Assembly (NCBI RefSeq): GCF_007827045.1
Contig: NZ_RPFW01000002.1
Span: forward strand, 1,240,001 to 1,304,000
Direction of reading: 5' to 3'
Source of the DNA: Trebonia kvetii
GTDB taxonomy: Bacteria; Actinomycetota; Actinomycetes; Streptosporangiales; Streptosporangiaceae
DNA: 64,000 bases
Part shown: positions 1 through 8,333 of the stretch, piece after piece
Position numbering within the stretch: position 1 is the stretch's first letter
Layout: every line of letters begins with the position of its first letter
Translations under genes and position numbers: made by a program
Notes under the pieces: model-generated
Told to the model about the DNA's origin: nothing
Database searches by the model: none
What the model saw: only the letters and a program-made list of their open reading frames with translations

Positions 1-82
1 CAGCATCGCGGGCGGCAGGCACGACGCCTTCGGCCTGCCTCCCGGCGGGCAGCACGGGAACGGGCCGCACCGCAAGAGAGGA

Positions 83-116
83 GAACGGGTGCGGCTGGAG
101 TACGCCGCACCCGTTC
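83..116 (-). terminator. Hairpin terminator after the MFS gene, carrying a family B repeat
   Basis: A perfect 13-bp stem (83-95 with 104-116) encloses an 8-nt loop about 30 nt past the MFS stop codon at 147-149. Read on the minus strand it is followed by a pyrimidine-rich tail (TCTCCTCTCTT). The first arm lies inside the dispersed motif CATCCCGAACGGGTGCGG (family B). Confidence 0.6.
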
Positions 117-146
117 GGGATGACTTTGTCAGTGAATTGCGGGAAG

Positions 147-1478
147 CTACGCCTCGACGGAGGCCGGGGCGGGCTCGGACGCCGCGTTCCGCGCGGCGGC
201 CTGCGGTGCCGGGCTCGCGGCCGCCGGGCGGACGAAGACCAGCGCGAGGACGCCGCCGAGCAGGCCGAGGCCGGCCGCGACGAGGTAGGTGAGGTCGAGG
301 GCGCTGGCGAACGCGTGGTGCACCACCGGGGTGAGGGCCGGCGTCCGGCCGAGCACCGCCTGGGCCTGGCCGCCGCTGAGCGCGGCGGAAAGCCCGCTGC
401 CCGCCGTCCTGCTCAGCCCGCCGCGGAACACCTCGCCGAGTATCGCGATGCCGAAGGCGAAACCGAGCTGGCGGAAGGTGCTGAGCGCACCGCCCGCCAT
501 CCCCGCGCGCTGCCACGGCACGGCGGCCATCGCCGACGAGGACAGCGGCGGCATCGCCAGGCCCGCGCCGACGCCCACCACCGCGAGGCCGGGCAGGACC
601 ACCCACCAGCTCGAGCCGGTGGTGAGCACGGCCTGGCCGAGCACGCCGACCGTGATGACGAGCATGCCGACCCCGATGAGGATGCGGGCCGACGTGCGGT
701 GCATGACGCGCCCGACGAGCACCGCGGCGAGGAACGCGGTGGCGCTGCACGGCAGCGCCACCAGCCCGGCCTTCATCGGGCTGAGCCCGAGCACCGACTG
801 CAGCCACAGCGACTGGTAGGCGAAGGCCGCCCAGGCGGACGCCGACAGCAGCCCGCCCACCGCGAGCAGCGAGGCGAATGGCGGGTCGTGCAGCAGCGAC
901 AGGTCGAGCATCGGCTTCTCGCTGCGCCGCTCGACCGCGATGAACGCGGCCGCCGCGACCACCGCGACGGCGATCAGGACGAGCGTCTCGCCGCTGGCCC
1001 ACGCGCCGCGGATCAGCGCGTAGGTGAGCGCCGCGGCGGCGACGGTGAAGGTAAGCATGCCTGGCAGGTCGACGCGGCGCGGCTGCGGGTCCTTCGATTC
1101 GGTCACGACCGTGAGAGTCAGCACGATGGCGAAGACACTGACGGGCAGGTTGACGAGGAAGATCCAGCGCCAGCCGAAGTGCGTCGTCAGCAGGCCGCCC
1201 GCGAGCGGGCCCGCGGCGGACGCGGCGCCGCTGACCGCGCCCCAGGTGCCGAACGCGATGCCGCGGTCCCGTCCCTGGTACGACGAGCTGACCAGCGCCA
1301 TCGTGGTCGCGAACATCGCGGCGGCGCCCAGGCCCTGCACGCCGCGCGCCGCGATCAGCAGGCTGACGTTCGGCGCGAGACCGCAGGTGAGCGAGGCAAT
1401 GGCGAACAGCCCCAGGCCCGCCAGGTACATCTTCCTGCGGCCGATGCGGTCCGCGACTGACCCGACCGTCTGCTTTCC
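147..1478 (-). pseudogene. MFS drug/proton antiporter, 5'-truncated
   Basis: Major facilitator superfamily efflux protein, probably of the 14-helix DHA2 drug-export type. The first recognisable element is MFS motif A (GSVADRIGRRKMYLAG) near 1410-1470. This motif normally lies between helices 2 and 3, so helices 1-2 (about 60-75 residues) and the start codon are absent. The rest, about 430 residues with many hydrophobic helices, reads without interruption to a TAG stop. The in-frame ATG at 1430 falls inside motif A and is not a credible native start. Upstream, the reading frame runs into the antisense of the regulator at 1476-2210, which is also missing its 5' end. Both genes are therefore cut at one junction near 1475-1485. 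Function of the remnant is doubtful. A real deletion and an assembly join look the same here. Confidence 0.75.
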
Positions 1479-2210
1479 GGTGATACCGAGGTGCTGTGCG
1501 CGCTGCGCGGCACCGGCATTGGCGCCGACACGACGCAGTCACTGCTCGCCCGCCTGCCCCGGTCGGGACGGATTGTCGCGGTGACCGCGCACTCCCGGCT
1601 GCACATGTTCACCGGCGGGCCCGACGCGCTCGGCTTCTTCGACGTGCTTCCGCAGGAGCGGGTCGAGCCGCTGCGCCGTCATCCGGCACGCTTGTCCGCG
1701 GCGGCCGCGTCCGGGCAGCAGGCCGCCGCCGCTCCCGCCGCTCCCGCCCTTCCGGCCGAGGAGGGCGAGCTCGACGCCGCGCTGTTCGCGGCGCTCGCCG
1801 TGGACGGCCGAACCCCGTACGCCGACCTCGCCGCCGCCACCGGCTGGTCGGAGACCACCGTGCGGCGGCGGATGGACCAGCTGCGCGACGCAGGGGTGCT
1901 CAACTTCGACCTGGAGGCCGACATGGTGACGTTCGGCTTCCGCACCTCGGCGTGGCTATGGCTGTCGGTGCCGCCATCGCACCTGGCCGAGGTCGGCACC
2001 GCCCTGGCGAAGTACTCCGAGGTGGCCTACGCGACAGCCACGACCGGCCCGGCGAACCTCGCCGCCTGCGTTGTCTGCCGCGACGAAGAGGCGCTGTATG
2101 AGTTCCTGACCGCCAAGGTCGGCGCGCTGCCAGGCGTGGAGCGCGTGGAGACGGCGCCGATCATCCGCACCGTCAAGCAGGCCTCCCCGGTCGCATTCCC
2201 CCGCCCGTAG
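1476..2210 (+). pseudogene. Lrp/AsnC-family regulator, N-terminal half missing
   Basis: Actinobacterial Lrp/AsnC proteins of this type carry two winged-helix/ligand-domain units. Here the reading begins inside the first ligand-binding domain (SGDTEVLCALRG, then LLARLPRSGRIVAVTAHSRL). It continues into a full second HTH at about residues 85-130 (DGRTPYADLAAATGWSETTVRRR) and a second RAM-like domain ending in a TAG stop. The first HTH and any native start are missing, and a TGA lies in frame at 1458. A GTG at 1491 could serve as a start but would give a protein beginning mid-domain. The gene is divergent to the MFS remnant, which it would be expected to regulate, and both break at the same point. 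Confidence 0.7.
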
Positions 2211-2300
2211 GTTTCCAGCCGGGCCCCCGTCGCTCCCGTCGCTCCCGTCGCGCTTGTTGATTTGTTGCGTTTGTTGCGCCCGGCGAGCAGTTGCGCTTAC

Positions 2301-2319
2301 GCGCTTGTTGCTGTTATCC
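2301..2319 (-). repeat. Family A dispersed repeat, copy 1
   Basis: Minus-strand GGATAACAGCAACAAGCGC, identical over 19 nt to the copy at 2435-2453. It lies about 130 nt past the stop of the M56 peptidase gene. A degenerate partial copy (GCGCTTGTTGATTTG on the plus strand) sits just upstream near 2250. Confidence 0.6.
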
Positions 2320-2342
2320 GAGGTGGGCGCATGGCGCGGAAA

Positions 2343-2390
2343 GATGGTGGATAGTTCTGCACCCTCGGATGTGGAGAACTATCCATCATC
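2343..2390. repeat. 16-bp inverted repeat between two family A copies
   Basis: The left arm 2343-2358 (GATGGTGGATAGTTCT) pairs with 2375-2390 with one mismatch around a 16-nt loop. It is AT-richer than its surroundings and lies between the two family A repeats, 3' of the M56/BlaI operon. It could be a terminator or a processing element. No T-tract follows. Confidence 0.55.
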
Positions 2391-2434
2391 ATGCGGCGGT
2401 GGGGCCGGATGCCCGTGCCGCGGTCGTGCGCTGC

Positions 2435-2453
2435 GCGCTTGTTGCTGTTATCC
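2435..2453 (-). repeat. Family A dispersed repeat, copy 2, overlapping a stop codon
   Basis: Minus-strand GGATAACAGCAACAAGCGC. The TAA inside the repeat is the stop codon of the M56 peptidase gene. Confidence 0.6.
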
Positions 2454-3557
2454 GATCAGGAGGGCCAGGGCGGCGGGAGTGAGGGCAAGGAGGGCGGACA
2501 ACGCTGTCAGAGCGGCGGCGACGGCGAGGGCGGCGGCCGGGCGGGGCGGGCGGAGCATCCGCTCGACGCGGGCGGGGACGGCATACGCCGCGGCGGCGAG
2601 GCCGCCGAGCGGGATTGCCTGGGTAGCGCCGCGGCCGGCCGCCGGGGCGTGCGGGTTCGGCTGACCGGACGCGGTTTCTGGTCCGTTGCCTGGCGGGCTG
2701 TCGGGCTGGCTCGTCCCCGGGTACCTGGCCCCGGTGGCGATGGCCAGCAGGGCGGCCGCCAGGGCTGGGCGGCCCGCGCTGCGGGCGGCGGTGTCGTCGG
2801 CGGACATCTCGGTGAGCCGCTCGACTTCGGCGCGGCCCGTGGCGAAGAGCGGTACGCCGGGGAACGCGGCGGCTAGACCCCGGGTCACGGTGGCCAGCAA
2901 TGCGTGACCGTGGGCCAGGTGGGCGCGCTCGTGGGCGAGGACCGCGCGCAGCTGCGGCGGCTCGAGAAGCGCGAGCGCGCCGCTGGTGATCACGATGGCG
3001 GCCGGGCGGCCCGCCACACAGTAGGCGGCGGGGCGCGGGTCGTCGAGGACGACGGTGCCAGCCCGGGTCGCGGTGCCAGGCTGAGTCGCGGTGCCAGGCT
3101 GAGTCGCGGTGCCGTGCTCGGCTGCGGCGGCGATGTCCTGTGCCAGGTCGCGGCCGACGATGCGGGCGGCCTCGGCGTGCGCCCTTGTCTGCCGTCGCGA
3201 CCGCTTGACCCGGCGGCCGTAGCGCCAGGCCGCCACCGCGCCTCCCGCGGTGAGCGCGATCGCCAGGGCGGCCACGCCTGCCTGGTAGAAGACACTCTCG
3301 TAGACCGCGGTGGTGCACGCCTCGCCGGCGATGGAACGGCACAGGGTCTGGGTGAGGCGTGGCCAGTCAGCCGCAGCCGTTGTGAGGGATGATTCGAGTG
3401 CGAGGGCTGCGGCCGCGAGGACGCTGGCCATCGCGATCAGCCACGTGGCGAGGCCGACCCGCACGGACAGGCCGCGGCCGCACAGCGGCACGAGCAGCGC
3501 CGGCGCGCACCACGCGGCGCAGGCGGCGTAGCCGAGCAGGGCCAGGGCGCCGATCAT
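2448..3557 (-). CDS. M56-family (BlaR1/MecR1-type) membrane metallopeptidase
   Basis: A 369-residue membrane protein with helices near the N-terminus (two), around residues 95-120 and at the C-terminus. The zinc-protease motif HERAH at about residue 208 (VLAHERAHLAHGHALL) places it in peptidase family M56, whose members sense a signal and inactivate a BlaI-type repressor. There is no penicillin-binding sensor domain, so the signal is unknown and a beta-lactam role should not be assumed. Its ATG overlaps the stop of the BlaI gene by 4 bp (ATGA), so the pair is translationally coupled. An 18-bp tandem repeat (3067-3113, unit GTCGCGGTGCCAGGCTGA on the plus strand) encodes a GTATQP-type repeat in the cytoplasmic loop. 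The stop codon lies inside a family A repeat. Confidence 0.85.
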   Translation of the reverse strand: MIGALALLGYAACAAWCAPALLVPLCGRGLSVRVGLATWLIAMASVLAAAALALESSLTTAAADWPRLTQTLCRSIAGEACTTAVYESVFYQAGVAALAIALTAGGAVAAWRYGRRVKRSRRQTRAHAEAARIVGRDLAQDIAAAAEHGTATQPGTATQPGTATRAGTVVLDDPRPAAYCVAGRPAAIVITSGALALLEPPQLRAVLAHERAHLAHGHALLATVTRGLAAAFPGVPLFATGRAEVERLTEMSADDTAARSAGRPALAAALLAIATGARYPGTSQPDSPPGNGPETASGQPNPHAPAAGRGATQAIPLGGLAAAAYAVPARVERMLRPPRPAAALAVAAALTALSALLALTPAALALLIG

Positions 3558-3919
3558 GACGTGCGCCCGGCGAGCTTGTCGAGGACGGCGCGCAGCGCGG
3601 CGGACTCGGCCCCGTCCATCTGGGCGACGAAGTGGCTGAGCACCGCCTCGGTGTCGGCCGCCCCGTCCATGGCTTCGCGCATGAGGCGGGCGCTGTACTC
3701 CTCGCGGCTGCTGACCGCCGTGTAGCGGTAGGCCTTGCCGTCGCGCTCCCTGGCCAGCCAGCCCTTGCGGTGCAGGTTGTCCATGGTCGACATCACCGTG
3801 GTGTAGGCGATGTTGCGGTCCTCGCGCAGCTTCTCGAACAGGTCGCGGACGGTGACGGGCGCCTCATGCGCCCACACCTGGTCCATGATGACCGCCTCCA
3901 GGTCGCCGAAACCCCGCAC
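3554..3919 (-). CDS. BlaI/MecI/CopY-family repressor
   Basis: A 121-residue winged-helix repressor. The typical family pattern is present: MDQVWAHEAPVTVRDLFEKL, then the recognition region IAYTTVMSTMDNLHRKGWL, then a short dimerisation tail. The GTG start at 3919 has a GGAGGCGG Shine-Dalgarno sequence about 5 nt away. It is the first gene of the pair with the M56 peptidase, which presumably cleaves or inactivates it. It is divergent from the gene at 4075, and the shared region 3920-4074 holds palindromic boxes suited to a dimeric repressor, so control of both directions is likely (inference). Confidence 0.88.
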   Translation of the reverse strand: MRGFGDLEAVIMDQVWAHEAPVTVRDLFEKLREDRNIAYTTVMSTMDNLHRKGWLARERDGKAYRYTAVSSREEYSARLMREAMDGAADTEAVLSHFVAQMDGAESAALRAVLDKLAGRTS

Positions 3920-4013
3920 CGGCCGCCTCCGTTCGCCTTCCCATTCGCCTCAGCCGCCCCGCGTGCCGCGCATTCCGCCGCCCCCGGGGCTCGCCCTTGC
4001 GTGCATGGCCATG

Positions 4014-4060
4014 GTAGTTGCTACTATCTCCGTACGTAAATAGTACGTAGTTGATACGTA
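4014..4060. promoter_or_regulatory. Probable BlaI-type operator: three phased TACGTA boxes and a GTAG-CTAC dyad
   Basis: The palindromic hexamer TACGTA occurs at 4033-4038, 4044-4049 and 4055-4060, exactly 11 bp apart, so each box faces the same side of the helix. A dyad GTAGTTGCTAC (4014-4024) lies beside them. The site is between the divergent BlaI-type gene (3919) and the gene at 4075. BlaI-family operators are short TAC/GTA-rich dyads, which fits. Assignment to this repressor is inferred from position. Confidence 0.6.
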
Positions 4061-4074
4061 GATCGGAGGACGCC

Positions 4075-4881
4075 GTGCCCTCTGCACGCAATTCCCGTGA
4101 GACCAGGCGGCAGGCGCTGGAGCAGGCCAGGCGGGCGCAGGCGCGGCGCAAAAGGCGGCTGCGCATTGGCATCTGGGGCGGCGTGGCCGTGGTGCTCGCC
4201 GGGGCAGGCACCGGGATCGCACTCGCCCTGTCGGGCTCCGGGTCGAGCACCCCCACCACCGGAGCCACTGGCTCCACTGGCTCCATCGGGTCCACCGGGT
4301 CCACGCTGCCGCTTTCGACGCTCGGCACGCTCCAGTCGACCCCCGCCGCCGGAGCACTCGGGCCGGAGCAGGTGCCGATCCCGTCCGCGCCCGTCCTCGC
4401 GGCGACGTCCGCGGCGACCGCCGGGCAGGCGATCGACGGCGTGAGCTGCAATACCAGCGAGCAGACGCTGTTCCACATCCACACGCACCTGACGATCTTC
4501 GTCAACGGGCAGGCGCGCCAGATCCCCGCCGGGATCGGCATCCCCGGCGCGGTATCGACGCAGTCCCAGTCCGGCCCGTTCGTCGAGTCGGGCAACTGCT
4601 TCTACTGGCTGCACACCCACGCCGCGGACGGGATCGTCCACATCGAGTCGCCGGTGAAGCGGACCTTCACCCTCGGCAACTTCTTCGACGAGTGGGGCCA
4701 GCCCCTTGGACCGGACCAGGTCGGCCCGGCGCACGGGAAGGTGACGGTGATCGTGAACGGCCGCGTGTTCACGGGCAACCCGCGCAACGCGCCCCTGGGG
4801 TCGCGCGAGAACCTGCAACTCGAGGTCGGCACCCCGCTGGTGGCGCCGGAAACCATCGACTGGTCCATCACCGGCCTGTGA
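4075..4881 (+). CDS. Membrane-anchored His-rich protein (HxHxH / HTH...H motifs), function unknown
   Basis: The GTG at 4075 has a good Shine-Dalgarno sequence (CGGAGGA) and gives 268 residues. A basic cytoplasmic N-terminus (RRKRR) is followed by one membrane helix at about residues 30-52, a Thr/Ser/Gly linker, then an extracytoplasmic domain. That domain has two Cys (VSCNTS, GNCFYWL) and two clusters of histidines: FHIHTHLTIFVNG and WLHTHAADGIVHIESP. The spacing suggests a metal site, and the Cys pair could form a disulfide. I do not recognise a named family. Divergence from the BlaI/M56 pair with a shared operator suggests it is the regulated output of that system, for example in metal or envelope stress, which is unproven. 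Confidence 0.8.
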   Translation: MPSARNSRETRRQALEQARRAQARRKRRLRIGIWGGVAVVLAGAGTGIALALSGSGSSTPTTGATGSTGSIGSTGSTLPLSTLGTLQSTPAAGALGPEQVPIPSAPVLAATSAATAGQAIDGVSCNTSEQTLFHIHTHLTIFVNGQARQIPAGIGIPGAVSTQSQSGPFVESGNCFYWLHTHAADGIVHIESPVKRTFTLGNFFDEWGQPLGPDQVGPAHGKVTVIVNGRVFTGNPRNAPLGSRENLQLEVGTPLVAPETIDWSITGL

Positions 4882-4887
4882 CCCAGG

Positions 4888-5334
4888 CTACTCCTGGCGC
4901 CAGCGGGCACGGCCGAACATGCCCCCGTACATCCGGTTGTACGCCCCAGGCGGGCCTGCCTGGTCGATGGCGTTGGCATAGAGGACCGGCGGGCCGGACG
5001 GCGGCTGAAGGAGTCCGGCCTGCGACCTGTCCAGGTCGCAGCGGATGTAGCCGACGGTGATCGCCGCGATCTTGTCCGCATGGACGAATCGCAGGTCGTT
5101 GTGCCGGAACGTCTCAAGGAAACGGGCGGCGGACTGGTGACCCATGCTCAGCTCGCGCTGAACCTTGCGCTCGACCCAGCCGCCGTGGCCGACCCAGACC
5201 ACGATGCCCTCGAAGATGTCCTCCTCTTCCACCGCGAGAACATGCTCAAGGACGCCGAATTGCTCCCCGTCCCTGGTCAGTACCGGGAGGCCGAGGGTGG
5301 CTGCCATGTAGGAGACCTGCTCTTCATCGTCCAC
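4888..5334 (-). CDS. PRC-barrel-like protein
   Basis: A 148-residue soluble protein. The N-terminal part (LGLPVLTRDGEQFGVLEHVLAVEEEDIFEGIVV, residues about 13-46) matches the PRC-barrel pattern, a small beta-barrel found in RimM and in many stand-alone actinobacterial proteins. The C-terminal 50 residues are Gly/Pro/Tyr-rich and probably flexible. It converges with the gene at 4075 with only 6 bp between stops. No specific partner can be named. Confidence 0.65.
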   Translation of the reverse strand: MDDEEQVSYMAATLGLPVLTRDGEQFGVLEHVLAVEEEDIFEGIVVWVGHGGWVERKVQRELSMGHQSAARFLETFRHNDLRFVHADKIAAITVGYIRCDLDRSQAGLLQPPSGPPVLYANAIDQAGPPGAYNRMYGGMFGRARWRQE

Positions 5335-5374
5335 AACCAGTAACGCTACCCGCCGGGGAGGCGCCTGAGGAGGG

Positions 5375-7015
5375 TCAGGCGACCTGGTCGGGGACGGTGG
5401 ACTCGACGCTGGCCGCCGACGCCGGGCTTTCCGGGCGGGCCGGGGTGGCGCGGCGCGGTGCGAAGGACAGGCCGGCCGCCAGGCAGGCGAAGGGGATGGC
5501 GGGCAGCAGGTAGCGGTAGTCGAAGTCGGCGATCGCGATCGGGAACACCAGCAGCGCGACGGCCGTGACCCAGGGCAGCATCGTCGTGCCGCGCGGCGCC
5601 CAGTGGACGCGGACGGTGCTCAGCCGTACCGAACGCAGCGCCTGGACAGGCCGCCGCCACGAGCCGCGGTCCGCGCCTGGCCGCCTCGCGGCGGTCACCG
5701 ACAGCAGGCCCCCGAGCCCGATGAGGAAGATCAGCGCGAGCAGCGGGCCGTAGGTGAACACCACCCGCTGGTAGGCAAGGATCGGCAGGGCGAAGACGCG
5801 GTGCACGACGCCGGGCGCCTGATGGCCGTAGGACAGCCAGTCCTGGTAAGCGGTGCCGCCTGGAATCCACTCGTGGTTCGGGTTGTCCGGCGGCAGCGTG
5901 TTGTACGTCGATGTCACGTAGTGGACGTGGAAGTTGTAGAAGAACGTCGTGCCCGCACCCGGATAGGCGATCCTCGGGAAGCCGAACGACAGCATGGTGT
6001 TGAAGAACACCGTCTTCAGGTAGTCAAGCGGCTGCGCCTCGACCGCGTGGATGGCGAAGTTGGTCAGCAGCGTGTTGTTGGCCGCCGTGACCGGGCCGCC
6101 GCTGTCCCACATGTACTGCGAGCCGTGCAGGACGCCGTTGACCTTCACCGCGTGCACCTGCGGCGCGTGCCAGACGAAGTTGCCCGGCGGGGTGCGGGTC
6201 GCAAGCGGCTCGGTCGGGCAGACCTGCGCCTCGAGGCCCGTCGGCTTGATCCGCGCGCAGTCGGCGAACGAGGACACCCGGCCCCACAGGTAGAAGCCGG
6301 TGGACATGGTCATGTTGTATTGCCCGGTGCGCTGGTGGAACCAGGCCGCGTAGCCCGCGACGGGTACCAGCGAGACGACCGTGAACACGATCGCGATCAG
6401 CCAGCCGCGCAGCGTCTTCCACGCCCAGCCGCGCAGCAGCAGGGCCAGCGGGATCACCCCGAGCATGACCGCGCCCTGGGTGCGGACGATCACCGCGTAC
6501 CCGACAAGCAGCCCGGCGATCACCGCCGCCCACCAGCGGACCCGGTCCGGCCGCCACAGCAGCAGCACGAGCGCGACCATGAGGCAGAAGGTGAACACCG
6601 TCTCCGCCATGATCAGGTGCTCGTCCTCGAGAATGTACCCGTCGAGCAGCACCGGCAGCGTCGCGATCGCCGACCAGGTCTTGGACACGCGGCTGCGGCG
6701 CAGCAGCACGTAGATCAGCACCGCGACGGCCAGCCCCATCAGATGCTGGACCGCCGTGACAAACGTCAGCGAGTGAAATGGCAGCAGCAGCCGCAGGAAG
6801 AGCGAGTACCCGGTCGACTTGGACAGGTTCGGCTGCGGGCGTAGCGCGGCGCCGAGATAGACGTAGGAATCCCCCGCGAACCAGAGCGCGCCCGGGTAGC
6901 CCAGCATCGCGAACAGCCGCAGCACGGCCCCGGCCGCCAGTGCCCCGGTGAACAGCTTGTGCTCACCGGCCAGCTGGCGCAGGCGCGGCACTACGAGTCG
7001 CGGATTCACGCCCAT
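5375..7015 (-). CDS. GT-C-type integral membrane glycosyltransferase
   Basis: About 546 residues from the ATG at 7015 (weak AGGA upstream). After a short cytoplasmic start (GVNPRLVVPRLRQLAGEHKL) come roughly ten to twelve hydrophobic helices. The first extracytoplasmic loop carries an acidic motif (WFAGDSYVYLGAAL), as in polyprenol-phosphate-sugar-dependent GT-C enzymes of the ArnT/PMT group. A large soluble loop (about residues 225-390) separates the N-terminal helices from the last ones. Predicted role: transfer of a sugar from a lipid carrier to a surface glycan or protein on the outer face of the membrane. It is divergent to the coiled-coil gene at 7115 and starts the polysaccharide locus. 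A longer frame upstream to 7420 is the antisense of that gene. Confidence 0.75.
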   Translation of the reverse strand: MGVNPRLVVPRLRQLAGEHKLFTGALAAGAVLRLFAMLGYPGALWFAGDSYVYLGAALRPQPNLSKSTGYSLFLRLLLPFHSLTFVTAVQHLMGLAVAVLIYVLLRRSRVSKTWSAIATLPVLLDGYILEDEHLIMAETVFTFCLMVALVLLLWRPDRVRWWAAVIAGLLVGYAVIVRTQGAVMLGVIPLALLLRGWAWKTLRGWLIAIVFTVVSLVPVAGYAAWFHQRTGQYNMTMSTGFYLWGRVSSFADCARIKPTGLEAQVCPTEPLATRTPPGNFVWHAPQVHAVKVNGVLHGSQYMWDSGGPVTAANNTLLTNFAIHAVEAQPLDYLKTVFFNTMLSFGFPRIAYPGAGTTFFYNFHVHYVTSTYNTLPPDNPNHEWIPGGTAYQDWLSYGHQAPGVVHRVFALPILAYQRVVFTYGPLLALIFLIGLGGLLSVTAARRPGADRGSWRRPVQALRSVRLSTVRVHWAPRGTTMLPWVTAVALLVFPIAIADFDYRYLLPAIPFACLAAGLSFAPRRATPARPESPASAASVESTVPDQVA

Positions 7016-7114
7016 GATCCTATCGGGGCGAATCACGCCGTGTGGCCATGGCAAATTTCTGCCCCCGGCCTGCCACCATAACCACAGGTAGTATCTACCC
7101 GGGAAGGGAGTAGC

Positions 7115-8272
7115 ATGCCGCCGCACGGTTACGAGCGCCCGACCCGGCCCGGGTCGTCGCAGCCCCGCGCCGACTTCGGCGTGCGCCGCTCCCCCGCCGG
7201 CCCACGCGACGCCGGCCCACGCGACGCCAGCCCACGCGACGGCAGCCCCTATCAGGACCGCGGCGAGCCGCCGCGCCCCGCCTTCACCCCCGCCCCGGAA
7301 TTCCAGGGTCCAGGACCGCGCCCGCGCCCGGGCGGCGGGCCCGACCGAGGCGGACCGCGGCCGGATGAGAGCGGCCCACGACCCGACCGAGGCGGACGCC
7401 CCGAGCGCGGCGGCCAGCACCAGGAAACGGGCGTCACCAACCGAGGCGCACCCGATCGGGGCGCACCGCGGCCTGGTTCCGGCGACGAGCGCCTGGCCCC
7501 GCCGCCGCCGCCCCGCCTAAGCGGCGCGGAGCTGATCGAGCAGATGCTGCTCGCCGCGCAGCGGCAGATCGCCGAGTTCGCCAGGTCCGCCGCAGCCGAG
7601 GGCGAGCGCGACGCGGAGAAGATCCGCGCCACCGCCGAGGCGTACGCGGCCGGACTGCGCACCGCCGCCGAGTTCGACAAGGCGAGCGTGCACGCCGCCG
7701 CCGAGCGCGAGGCGGCCAAGATCAAGGCGGCCGCCGAGCGGGAACGCGACGACATCGTGCGAGCCGCGCGCCGCGAGGCCGACGAGATCCGCCGCCGCGA
7801 GCAGTTCCTGCTCGAGCAGTCCGAGGCGCTGCGTTCTCAGGCCGAGGCCGACCTGGAGGTCGAGCTCGCCGCCCGCAGGGAAGAGGCGGAACGGCAGCAG
7901 GTGGAGCGGCTCGCCGACGCTCAAGAGGCCACTCGCAAGCTGGTCGAGGAGGCCGAACGGCGAGCGGCCGACGCGGAGAAGCGCAGCGCCGACGCCATCG
8001 CGCGGGCGGAGCAGTCAAGGCGCGATGCCGAGGCCGACGCGAAGAAGGAGATCGCCGACGGGCACCGCAAGGCGGAGCTCGTCATCGCCCAGGCCAAAGA
8101 CGACGGCAAGCAGATCCTCGCCGACATCGAGGCCGACGGCGACAAGCGCCGTGCCGCGATCCAGAAGGAGCTCGACGAGCTCACCAAGCAGAAGCACGAC
8201 GTCGACGCGAAGCTGGCGCAGATGCGGCAGCTGTTCTCGGTCAGCACCATCCTCGACTCCCCAGCCGGCTGA
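7115..8272 (+). CDS. DivIVA/FilP-like coiled-coil protein with disordered N-terminus
   Basis: 385 residues from the ATG at 7115, preceded by GGGAAGGGAG. Residues 1-130 are Pro/Arg/Gly-rich and repetitive (many PDRG and RPDR units) and probably disordered. From about residue 135 (LSGAELIEQMLLAAQRQIAEF) to the end the protein is a nearly continuous Ala/Glu/Arg/Lys coiled coil, rich in AEAERRAADAEKR-type heptads. It ends with LRQLFSVSTILD-like residues, a tail seen in actinobacterial DivIVA-like proteins. Likely a cytoskeletal or polar scaffold. Its position next to surface-glycan genes is compatible with a role in organising wall or envelope synthesis. Confidence 0.7.
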   Translation: MPPHGYERPTRPGSSQPRADFGVRRSPAGPRDAGPRDASPRDGSPYQDRGEPPRPAFTPAPEFQGPGPRPRPGGGPDRGGPRPDESGPRPDRGGRPERGGQHQETGVTNRGAPDRGAPRPGSGDERLAPPPPPRLSGAELIEQMLLAAQRQIAEFARSAAAEGERDAEKIRATAEAYAAGLRTAAEFDKASVHAAAEREAAKIKAAAERERDDIVRAARREADEIRRREQFLLEQSEALRSQAEADLEVELAARREEAERQQVERLADAQEATRKLVEEAERRAADAEKRSADAIARAEQSRRDAEADAKKEIADGHRKAELVIAQAKDDGKQILADIEADGDKRRAAIQKELDELTKQKHDVDAKLAQMRQLFSVSTILDSPAG

Positions 8273-8314
8273 CCGGGACCGCCGGCCGCGTCGCCGGCCG
8301 GGGTTCAGCGCGCA

Positions 8315-8333
8315 GCGCTTGTTGCTGTTATCA
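8315..8333 (-). repeat. Family A dispersed repeat, copy 3, overlapping a stop codon
   Basis: Minus-strand TGATAACAGCAACAAGCGC. Its first TGA is the stop codon of the glycosyltransferase gene at 8331-9458, followed at once by TAA, giving overlapping double stops. Confidence 0.6.

Noticed and set aside
120..1460. Long plus-strand frame of 446 codons opposite the MFS gene
   Set aside because: Arg/Ala/Glu-rich shadow of a high-GC gene; the minus strand has membrane helices and motif A.
3060..3115. Possible CRISPR-like short repeat array
   Set aside because: It is an 18-bp in-frame tandem repeat without spacers.
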